Of a DNA stretch of 64,000 bases, positions 45,094 through 54,914 are shown piece by piece. The notes under the pieces were generated by a model, which was not told the DNA's origin, searched no databases, and was given only the letters and a program-made list of their open reading frames with translations. The first letter of the stretch is position 1. Each line of letters begins with the position of its first letter. The position numbers were made by a program, and so were the translations under genes. The DNA is from Pelobates cultripes (taxonomy: Eukaryota > Chordata > Amphibia > Anura > Pelobatidae): the NCBI GenBank assembly GCA_933207985.1, contig OW240914.1:202592395-202656394 (forward strand), written 5' to 3'.

Positions 45094-45494
45094 TCCTCAT
45101 TACATATGTGTTCCTTTTGCTGTGTAGCATGGGATGATATCTGTAATGACCTCTTTGGTACTGAGAAGAGAACCCATTTAGTCTGTAGGATTATAACTCA
45201 TAACAGACTAAAACTGGATTCTAGTACAAAACCTGTCAGGATTGTGCAGTTGTCCAGATTTTTCATCCATTTTCAACATCATGCCTACCAACTGTCACAT
45301 ATGTGGTAAGACCATCCCACCTTCAGACTCCTGTCTGATTGTAATGGGTTGGTCCCTAGTGTCCCACGTCAAACACAGCACTGTGTTAAATTCACTAGGT
45401 CCATGCACAAAGTGTTTCATTTGTCGCAGTCTGACCTGAAAGTGGCTGACCTGGGAGACTGTCAGTCAGCCTGGTGCATACGCTGGTGAGTGGA
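45094..45494. other. unique sequence
   Basis: No supported feature. If 44809-45093 is an exon, its acceptor would lie at or near the start of this stretch. Confidence 0.25.
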
Positions 45495-45790
45495 GAAAAA
45501 GGGGGCAGACCAGTGATGCAAATTATGCCACTGGTACCAGCCAAAGGGTGTGAGCTTGCCCAGGAAGGAGGCAGATCATGTGCCCAAAGAAATGGCAAAT
45601 CAGCCTGGTGTTAATGCACCCCAGAGTGTCTGTCAATCATCCAGGCCAGCCCAGTTGAGTACTGTTTTAGTGCTATATGCATGATGTTAGTGCCATGAGC
45701 ATAGTGCAAGTACATTTAATGATGCACTCTACTTCTATTTTTGGGGGGGTGGGGGGGGGGGGAAGTTGGGAGGCCTGGCCTGCTGGGCAT
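45495..45790 (+). repeat. dispersed repeat shared with 7265-7510
   Basis: GACCAGTGATGCAAATTATG, CACTGG, then GCAAGTACATTTAATGATGC follow the same order as in 7265-7510. Ends in a G-run (45745-45763). Confidence 0.5.
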
Positions 45791-46194
45791 TAATGCTAGA
45801 CTAATATGTACCTTCTTTAGATAGGTGGTATTAAACATTGCTATTTCTGTTTAACATTTGCCAATCCCTTTTCAATTCTGTACAGATCATGTAAGAAAGT
45901 CTATTTAGTAAGTAACCCCATGCCACTTTTATTCCTATAGTTTTATGATAAACCCATGTTTTGCTTGTTCCTGTGCGGTGTATCACACACAAAACATTCT
46001 GGGATTCTGTTAATATGAGATACCAGTGTATCTCAGTGTAAGATGGACATAAGAATTTTACTCCCAAAGAGAAACACGAGTGATATAATCTTCAAAATGA
46101 CTCCACCAAGCATGGAACCCAAGTAACTTCAATTAGATATTATTATTGAACCCTATGACACCAACATATATGAAATTAACACAAGCACAAATAA

Positions 46195-46232
<38 letters not shown>

Positions 46233-46436
46233 ATATATGTTTATTAAATTCTATTAAATACTAGAACTAAAAAAAGACAATAAATAAGCTGCGTTGTCGT
46301 CCCTTTATTACATTGTACCATAACATTAGTCTAAGTTATTGACACCAAGAAGAATTTTAAAGTTACCGTGAATCACTAGAGGTGCGGAGAAGATTGTGGT
46401 TCATGGATGTTGCGAGACAAGTTTCTAAACAGAGCA
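45791..46436. other. unique sequence with TA microsatellite
   Basis: (TA)n at 46198-46236. Nothing else supported. Confidence 0.4.
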
Positions 46437-46500
46437 GGGGGCGGGAGGAGGGAAGGAACGGGCTGTATATAAAATGCTCCTGGAGAGCTCACGCAGAGCT
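46437..46500 (+). promoter_or_regulatory. candidate TATA/GC-box core promoter
   Basis: GGGGGCGGGAG (46437-46447, Sp1-like GC box) lies about 20 bp upstream of TATATAAAA (46466-46474). A pyrimidine-flanked CTCACGC at about 46489 stands near the distance expected of a start site. The GC-rich patch contrasts with the surrounding AT-rich DNA. No coding exon follows that I recognise. Confidence 0.3.
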
Positions 46501-47160
46501 ATTAAAAGCACAGCAATGACTTGTATCAGTTTATATAGCTGTGCTCTGCTGTGTTACTCAATGTCTGCCACTTGGCAAAGCTGTGTTGGATTTAAACATT
46601 TAAATCAGGCTGCAAGTGTAATTAAGCCGATTCCATCAGCACATCCCTTCTTTTGGAGACATTTTTATACATGATGACTTAAAACATGACAATTTGGAGA
46701 GCTCAAGAATTGTAAATTGGGCCAATAAAACAAGACACACAAATAGTAAGAGACCTCATCAATTATTTCACGGGAAAGGAGGCTGTGAAAACCGTACAGC
46801 TATTTTGGCCTCTGGTAACTCTTTCACTGCCAGCAGTGATTTCACCAAGCAATGGTATGAAACCATCACATACCATTTGAATGAGCAGGTTATCGAGCTT
46901 GAAACATTAAACTGCTCTCTAAATACTTGCAGTGAAAGTCTCTTTGTTGTGTGGTAATTAGAATTCTGAGTATCTGAAAAAAAATCTGCAGCGTTATATT
47001 CTATGGTACAGGAATTTAATGCTAGTGCAACAGATGCTTGTTGTGGCACAGAATTTCTTCCACAAAATTGCTTCCAGAACTTTAAGAGGAAAATACAAAC
47101 AGAGGAATAGGTTCAAGACTGGCTAGAACTCTATGCACCAGTCTACCACATACAGGGTTA
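46501..47160. other. low-repeat block, candidate conserved non-coding or transcribed DNA
   Basis: High-complexity sequence free of repeats, with AGTGTAATTAAGCC near 46617 and similar AT-rich sites, directly downstream of the promoter-like site. Frames of 66-93 codons on both strands show no domain. Confidence 0.25.
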
Positions 47161-47205
47161 TTTACTAAAGTGAGAATTGTTCACAATTCAAAGTGAATTT
47201 CAAAT

Positions 47206-47415
47206 TTAAAGGGACACTATAGTCACCAGAACAACTACAGCTTATTGAATTTGTTCTGGTGAGTAGAATCATTACCTTCAGGCTTTTTGCTGTAAACACT
47301 GTCTTTTCAGAGAAAATGCATTGTTTACATTACACCCTAGTGATAACTGCACTGGCCACTCCTCAGATGGCTGCTAGAGGTGCTTCCTGGGGAAGTGCTG
47401 CTTACTGTATATTAT
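47206..47415 (+). repeat. T2-type MITE, right end missing
   Basis: Starts TTAAAGGGACACTATAGTCA. ACAATTCAAAGTGAATTTC before it matches the GGGTTATTTACTAAAG element in which another T2 sits at 50259. Inner sequence matches 2598-3081 in inverse; it stops near 47415. Confidence 0.65.
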
Positions 47416-47977
47416 AGTGTTCTTTGTCCATTTGAAATGTTGGCAATGCTAGATTGACTCACAAAATGTGCAAAATTCCAAGAGGAAAAGAGTCAAATTG
47501 CCCTTCTTTAACTTGCAGATGCCTACTTGGATGCTCAGCTGCACTCTTTACATCAGCACCTCTTGTTCTCTATCTCAAGTCCAGAGACAAGCATTCCTAG
47601 TTACTTAATGCCATCCTGGTTAGCCAAAATTGACATTGTTAACATGGAAGTAGTAATTCCTTATTTCCAGGGTTTGGCATTTTATAAACAGTACAACAAG
47701 CAGTAGTGGTTATTTTGCCAATAGCATCATTAAGATATGATTCTATTGCTAGGATAAGACCAGTTAGTATAACTGTCATAAATGATGGCTGGTGAGCAAA
47801 TCTTCTCCTTGTGCAATATACAATGGTTTCCATAGGTTCAGCCCATGAGGCTACTCAGCTTCAAGGAGGAAGATGGTGGCAGTTATTTATTACGACCTGG
47901 AGGTGCGTAAGAGGAGAGCTTAGGCTTCATCGGCAAAAAAAAAACAACAACTTAAAATGAACATGTAGTTATGCATA
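47416..47977. other. unique sequence
   Basis: No supported feature. Confidence 0.3.
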
Positions 47978-47985
47978 AAATATGC

Positions 47986-48311
47986 CAAGGGTGGCCAAAC
48001 TTCATGTCTGTGAGTGCCTTATGTTATAATTTAGAAATATTCAACAGCCACAATTAAATTTACTGGAGTATTCAAGAGAACCAAATATTGTCTAACTCCA
48101 AATATTGTCCCCTGTGTTTTATTCCCCCACCCCACCATATGTCTCATGGCTGGGTCACACTACAAGGAATGACCAGATCCTGCGCCCCTTGGACCAGTGC
48201 TCATCTGTGCCACATTATGGTAGCCCCGGCACCCCTGAAAAGTTTTGTGAGCCGGATTAGACTGTCTAAAAAGCCGCATGTGGCTTGCGAGCCGCACTTT
48301 GGCCATGTCTG
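47986..48311. repeat. hAT (Charlie-like) MITE
   Basis: Ends CAAGGGTGGCCAAACTT and the inverse CAGACATGGCCAAAGTG; flanks AAATATGC and AAATATGT (47978-47985 and 48312-48319; 7 of 8). CAGGGGTGGCCAA-type ends are common in vertebrate hAT MITEs. Confidence 0.7.
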
Positions 48312-48319
48312 AAATATGT

Positions 48320-50215
48320 CCTTATATTTTTACCTGAATGTTTATTATAGGAAGAAAAAGTATTGTGGTATGCTCAACAAGATGAACCGCAGAAAATTAT
48401 ACCTGATGGATTCTTAACAACATTGTGTATAGCTACAACCTTGCCCATCTCTTGTGGCAACATTGCTACTTCTATATGAGAAGCACTGTTTATTATGCTG
48501 GGTGCCTGTTAAATTCCATTGGATGGAAACTTTGGTTGATGGATATTGTAGAATATTAAATATTCTATGTTTTTATTCATGTTAGATATGGATGTCTAAT
48601 TACATATATAATTGGAATGCAAATGCATACCTTTTTTATGCATATTGTATAGAAATGCAGAGATTTTTTCTTAAAAACAAAACATAAAAAGAAGCCTAAA
48701 CGTGAGAAAAATAAGAGATTGTGTGGGGCTATTCTGCAATAAGCAGCTAATGGGACTTATATTTGCATGCATGATGTGTAGCTGCTTTTTTTTGCATATA
48801 GTACTGAAAGGAAGTGCAATACCAAAGGGACGGTAGGTAATTTAAAAATCCATTTATCTAAAAATCTATACATTTTCCAGCAATTCTGCAAGTACAATGC
48901 ATAGATTGATCGCCGTGCTCTAGATAAAGTTCAGGTGAAAGGGTCACCATATTTATGGAACAGAGTTCAGTGGTCAGGTGCCCCCTGTGACTTCATTGTG
49001 GTTATCATGAACATAATTTTATAGCAATGAGCAATCATTTGGGGTTAGGCTGGACACATAGTGGTTGTGAATTAGCACCAAAGGCATCATTAAGCAATGG
49101 AATGCCTATTTTTTCTTATGAGAATCTGTAATTCCCCTTAAAGAACCACCAACATTTTATGTTTATCTTGACTTTTCCAGCAGAAACAAAATGATTTTAT
49201 ACTGTGTAAGGTACATGCTCTTTTATACTGTGCAGGGAGCCACCATGTTTGGAAGCAGGTTCTGTTGCTACAGTAGTCACTCGTTGCCACCTTCATTTAA
49301 GGACTTTCTATGTAATTAATAAAGTGGACTCTACAACAAGTTCCTCCATATCACCTTTACTCGTTTTTATGTTTGACCTAGTTCTGTCTATCTACAGGTA
49401 CAGTCACGAAGGTTAGATAACTGCTGTAGAAATTTTGGTATATAAATTCCCAAAACCAGTTGATTAATCTAATGGATTGATCTACTGGTGTCCTGGGTGA
49501 ATGAAGGATGTTGTTTTTTTTTCCCTAAGTGTTGTTACATATCGAATAAGTTTGAATGTTACACTATCCAGACATAAGTATCACCCATTTAGTTGATCCA
49601 AACCAAAGACAATAAGTGTATCAAGAAAATATTACTTTAACCACTAACGCTATGGAAATTCAGTTTAAAAGTGTATACAGTACTAAAAAACAGGATGGTA
49701 GGTAGGAACACAAATAGAAAACTGGGGCAGGAATGAAAAGAGAGCAGATATACTGACAACATGGAGGAGATGTCATTAAGAATAAAATGGAGGATGACTT
49801 AGAAAAGGTAAAACAGAGCAGTGAAACGGGAGAGAGAGGTGGAACAGAATCATGGTGAAACAAAGTAGCAAAATGGAGCTGGATAGACCAAAATGAAAGA
49901 GCTTTATGAAAAATTGGAAGAAGTAAGATAAAGTGGATATTAATAAAAGGAAGTAAGTGTAGAAAATGAGCAATGTGGTAGGAGAGGGAGTGAAATAATT
50001 GCAAGCTGGAGAACAGGTGAATTAAATAGAGGATATAGAAGAGTGCAAGAGTTCACAGACTGGAGGAGAGTGGGTGAGATGAGACAGGGTGGGGAAGAGA
50101 TAGATGGACTGAATTGGCACTATCTGAAGATAAATATTGGGCAAGATTGTAAAACAGAACAGGAGAAGAGAGTGCTTAGCTATGGTGGACAAAAGAGTTT
50201 GAAGTGTGACATAAA
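48320..50215. other. unique sequence; purine-rich tract 49680-50200
   Basis: The plus strand of 49680-50200 is strongly A/G-rich, so long frames there (for example on the minus strand at 49660-50004) are composition artefacts. No gene seen. Confidence 0.35.
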
Positions 50216-50925
50216 TAGGGTTATGTACTGCAGTGCCAATTCAAAGTGAACTTCATATTTAAAGCGACACTATAGTCACTTAAACAACTTTAGCTCAATG
50301 AAGCAGTTTTAGTGTATAGATAATGCCTCTCAGGTTTCACTGCTCAGTTCACTGCAATTTAGGAGTTAAATCACTGTGTTTCTGTTTATGCAACCATTGC
50401 TGCACCTCCCCTGGCTCTGATTGACACAGCCTGCATAAAAAAAAAAACTGGTTTCACTTTCAATCCGATGTAATTTACCTTAAACAATTTTATCTCTTGT
50501 AAATTGAACTTTAATCACATACAAGAGGCTCTTGCAGGGTCTAGCAAGCTTTTAACATAGCAAGGGATAAAAAAATCTAAATTAAACAGAACTTGCAAAA
50601 AAGGATAAAGATGACTCTCTACAGGAAGTGTTTAGGAAGGCTGTGCAAGTCACATGCAGGGAGGTCTGACTAGAGTTCATAAACAAAGTGATTTAACTCC
50701 TGGCAGAGAATTGAGCAGTGAGACTGCAGGGACATGACCTATACACCAAAACTGTTTAATTAAGCTAAAATTGTTTAGGTGACAATAGTGTCCCTTTAAG
50801 ATCAAAATAGATCAATTGAAAAAAATGATTAATAAAACTAAATTTTATTTTGGCTACTCTGGCTTTAAATTTGAAATGAACAATGAATTCACTTTGAATT
50901 CTCACTTTAGGAAATAACCCCGAGA
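50216..50925. repeat. MITE (GGGTTAT ends) with nested T2
   Basis: Left AGGGTTATGTACTGCAGTG with AATTCAAAGTGAA; right the inverse TTCACTTTGAATTCTCACTTT and AAATAACCCC. A T2-type element (50259-50799) interrupts it. The same outer sequence precedes the T2 at 47206. Confidence 0.55.
50259..50799 (+). repeat. T2-type MITE (nested)
   Basis: Left TTAAAGCGACACTATAGTCA; right GTGACAATAGTGTCCC then TTTAA, with TTAA at both ends (50259-50262, 50796-50799). Complete copy of 541 bp without coding frame. Confidence 0.85.
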
Positions 50926-52815
50926 GTGTGAGATAAGGCAGATACACAAAAGACAATACAAAACCAAAATGTGCTATTTACACATAATATTGAAGTTTTT
51001 TTCACAACTAAACTGAACTACCTTCTACATGTTTTCAAAACCACACAAAGAACACTAAAATCAATGGAGCAATGCAAATATTGCAAATCTGAACGTGTAC
51101 AGCACACAGTAAATATGCAAAGTTCCGTATACGTATTGTAAAGTTGGAATTGCCTGTTTACGATTGCTGATGCCATAAACCACAGTTATAGCTACCATAT
51201 AATTTTATAGAAAAACAACAAGTGTGTATCTCTGTGTTACTGTTCCAAGACAGAACACTGTGCAACCAATGGGAAATAAGAACCTCGATGGGCGATAAGA
51301 TTTCTTCTTCTGTTCTGTCAACATAAAGCATCAGTTCCCATTTGCAACATCCTTCTTGTACAAATTGTGTGTGTGAAAAGCATGATTTAATAAAGTCTGA
51401 CTGTATTTAGTATTCTGATGGGGTAGTGTGTTCTTAACAGTGATGATTGTGCAACGGATTTGCAAGTGCTCTTAACCATTTGTACTTAACATGTGCTCTT
51501 TGCCTTATGTGCAATAAAAATATTTAAACAGTGTGAACATGGTACGAGAGAGTGTGCTCTGCTCAGGAAAGCTCAGGCTAAGTTCACTTATTGTATATGT
51601 TTGCTGTGCAAGACTGCATTCTAATCTTTATAACTAACCTGCTGAACATCCTTCATCCTGTGATAGACATCCATTTATCACCTGCCACCCAGGAGACTAG
51701 CTCCTGCCCTCAGTTCCCCTTGACCTTCGTCTTGTAAAGTGGGATTAGGACTATTTTTCAGCAGCTTGGCCTGAGATAAATGTCTCTCAGAGGGGAGACT
51801 GGGGAAGGATGTATATTAATCTTTGCAATAACACTTGGAACTGGACTGTTTTTCAAATCAAAAGTCAGTTCACTGCAATGAACTATTTCACACCCCAGTT
51901 TTACACTTAGTATTGTCACTTATAGTGGTATATATTGAAGTATAAATTGTCTACTGTCAATGTTGTGTTACAGTTATGGACAGTGGTGAGTCTACACATA
52001 GCTGTTTAACCTAATCATGAGGTTATGGGTTCAACTTCGTTTGCAGAGCTTAAGTGATGATTTACTTCTACTGTAGCTGCCGTATGTCTAATTCCACAAA
52101 TGGCCTCCATTGTCCTGAGAGTAGGATACAGTTTGGGCTAAGCTTCCTAGAGGTTGGACGTGAGGAAGGAGGGAACTCCTACATCACTCCAATGCAAAAA
52201 GAAAAATGATGTCGTCAAACATGATGTCATAGCTGAACTTATTTATAGTGACATATGCAATGTAATAAGCAGCACTTCAGCAGAAAAGATAATATTTTAC
52301 TAGTGCTCAGAGCAGGTAGTCCTCAATGATTCCATGAATTCCAATAATGCAAGCAACATACTATAATTCAGAAAGGGTAGCAGTATATTGGCACTACAAT
52401 ATTTAAACTGAACAGAGCAATGTGTAGTCAGTCCCTATTTATCTGGGAAGGGAAAAGTACCCTTTCAAAAGTTTCCCCCTACATAAAAGGTCACCAGGAA
52501 AAGGTATTAATGGGCCCCTCGGTTTCTGGTTAAGGTACCATTGTGCTAGCTGTGAACTATTACAAACTGTTAAACACTGCTAATGTATACTGTTACTTGC
52601 AACTTAAAAAAAAACATTCTTACAAATAAATATATTTATTTGTAATATTAGAGTATTCCTATTTGAGTTTAGATTGTTGGGTCAAGTACTCCAATGTTCA
52701 CGCTGTTTTAAGCACTGCTTATATTCAAATTGGTCTGGGCAAGATGAAGCCATCAATATTATACAAGTATTGTTTGAGACACAGTGGATGAACTTACACT
52801 TACCGCACAGATTCT
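50926..52815. other. unique sequence; low-repeat block 51240-51900
   Basis: 51240-51900 is repeat-free and complex (for example CAGCAGCTTGGCCTGAGATA near 51759) and is a candidate conserved non-coding element. No coding evidence in this stretch. Confidence 0.25.
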
Positions 52816-52823
52816 GTTAGAGC

Positions 52824-53437
52824 AAGGGTACCCAAAAGGTAGATCCCCAGACATTGTAGAAGACCTACGTCTAACCTCTGTTCGTACTCCTGCCTCTGAG
52901 TCTCGCCTCAAAGGCTTCTTTCTAGAGCTGCACCATTCCTATGGAACACCTTTCCCCTCTCTGTTAGACTTTCACCCAGTCTCCACTCCTTCAAAAAATA
53001 TTTGAAAACTTGCTTCTATAGGAAAGCATATCAATTAAACTGTGAACAGCTTTCTCTCCTCACACTCTGATTCCTCTCCTGCAACTGTCATCAAAACAAA
53101 ACACTAAGCCCTGAGTGAATACTATGTTAGCAACTTACTTTTCTATCCTACCCTTACCTTGTGTATCACTTTACCCCACTCCCCCTAGTGTGTAAACTCA
53201 TTGAGCAGGGCCCTCAATCCCTCTTTGTCTGTATGTCCATCTCGTCTGGTTACAAATACGTGTCTGTTAGTCCACCCATTGTACAGCGCTATGGAATTTG
53301 TTGGCGCTTTATAAATAATAATAATAATAACTACAACTCCCATGATGCTTTGCATGCCTTTAGCATGACAAAGTATGGCAAAGCATAATGGAATCTGTAG
53401 TTTTAAAACTGGGGATCTACCTATTGGGCACCCCAGT
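52824..53437. repeat. hAT-type MITE interrupted by L2 tail
   Basis: Terminal repeats AAGGGTACCCAAAAGGTAG then ATCCCCAG at the left, and CTGGGGATCTACC and TTGGGCACCCCAGT at the right. Flanks GTTAGAGC and GCTAGAGC (52816-52823, 53438-53445; 7 of 8). The inner palindrome CTACAACTCCCATGATGC with its partner at 53385-53400 is the family core. An L2 3' fragment separates the left arm from this core. Confidence 0.65.
52864..53331 (+). pseudogene. L2-type LINE 3' fragment
   Basis: One frame reads SRAAPFLWNTFPLSVRLSPS and LHSFKKYLKTCFYRKAYQLN (about 52925-53040), matching the C-terminal end of L2-clade ORF2 (APxLWNSLP ... SFKxxLKTxLF). The following 3' UTR includes TGTAAACTCATTGAGCAGGG, TACAGCGCTATGGAATTTG and TTGGCGCTTTATAAATAA, ending in an (AAT)n tail (53314-53331). 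This is the usual severely 5'-truncated insertion. Confidence 0.8.
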
Positions 53438-53445
53438 GCTAGAGC

Positions 53446-54542
53446 ATACACCCAGTGGATTCTGAATAGAAGCTTTTGCATTCTACTTTAAGCCTTATAA
53501 GTTATAAAAAAGGAGATCTGGTGTGTGTTTGCTCGTTGTAGTATGCATTTAATTATGCTTTTTTTGCTGGATTCTTTTTTTCAGAAAAAAAAGTCTTTCT
53601 GTCTGAGAGAGTTTTTATGCACTGGTAAACACTATTAATATGGTTACTTGGGTATAATTGCTATTAGTGGAGCTCAGTGAAAGGCAGCATGCTGTACACT
53701 CTTCTCATGATGTTCCGCACATATAAGCAAGAATCATTTCCATGATTTCCCAGTATGTATGAATGCAAATATGGTATCATGGAATATTATAAAATATGCA
53801 TCAAATTCCAAACTGTTTCATTACAGTATGAACGTAATGAAAAATCGAAATGTAAAAAATATATACATTTTTTTATATCAAAAATAAATGCTAAATTTGC
53901 AATTATGCAATTACCCCTTTGATTTCCACTAAAAGTTGATAATCCCTCTTTGAGAGCCCCTTTAAATAAACAGTTGTAATTTCTGCAGTACGTCCAATTT
54001 TAGTTTTAAAAAAAATGAAAGCACATGCAACAGTAATTATTTCCCTTTAAGAGGCATCTGCATTAATAGCTGTGGATTGTGTCAAATTACTGAGTCAGCT
54101 GCCATTTTATTTTGATTAAGTGGTAGAGCATCATCCAAAAAATCATTCTGTTTTTTAAGTGTAATGTCAGGAACCTTCATTTTTTTTCAAGAGAATATAG
54201 GAGTCAATGATCCCTATACTGCACATGGCATGCTCCTCCTTGCAAGTGTAGATTTATATATCCATGTATGCACTTATATCCTCCCATGTAAGTGAATGGA
54301 ACATGGATTGTGTAGCATATGACAGTGAGGACTCAAGAGGTGGAACATACGGCAAACTTGCTGTAGGAGGTATATTTTTAATATATCTTTTTATTCCTGT
54401 TTTCGTTTTAAAAATACAAATAAATACATGTGTGAGGTGAAACAAGCAAGCAAACAGTATTTAGCTACACATTATGATACATTATAGGCTCCAGTAGAAA
54501 ACCATGTTGAATTGTTCTATAAAATATGCCTATAAAACCTGC
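53446..54542. other. unique sequence; low-repeat block 54040-54170
   Basis: About 54045-54160 (GAGGCATCTGCATTAATAGC, AATTACTGAGTCAGCTG) is complex and repeat-free, with homeobox-like and AP-1/Maf-like sites; a good candidate for a conservation test. The rest shows nothing. Confidence 0.3.
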
Positions 54543-54914
54543 TTAAAGGGATTCTATAGTATTAGCAATGGAAAGTTGTATTCCTAACACTATATTGCCC
54601 ACTGAACCCCCCTCCATCACCTGCCATCGAACCACATAAAGGGATAAGAATTCTTAACTTGATACCAGCACTGGGTTGGCGCTCAGCATCCTCCAACAAC
54701 ATCTGATGGAGGGATCTAATGCGCAAGCCATGGATGTCCTCATGCAAAGCGTGAGGATGTCCTGCATCGTTTAAGCCTTAAGCTTTGTGGTAGCTGCTTT
54801 AGTTTTCTCTAAAACTGCAATGTTTTACATTGCCAGACTAAGGGGGACATGGGCATTGCACCTAGACCACTTCAATAAGCTGAAGTGGCCTGGGTGCCCA
54901 TAGTGTCCCTTTAA
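54543..54914 (+). repeat. T2-type MITE
   Basis: Left TTAAAGGGATTCTATAGTA; right CCCATAGTGTCCC then TTTAA; TTAA at 54543-54546 and 54911-54914. Complete copy of 372 bp with a worn hairpin near the left end. Confidence 0.85.

Noticed and set aside
49660..50004. 114-codon minus-strand hydrophobic frame
   Set aside because: Phe/Leu/Ser-rich translation of a purine-skewed tract read on its pyrimidine strand; no signal or domain beyond composition.
51980..52060. GGGTTCAACTTC in a tRNA-like context (possible tRNA-derived SINE)
   Set aside because: The anticodon and acceptor stems do not pair and no SINE tail follows.
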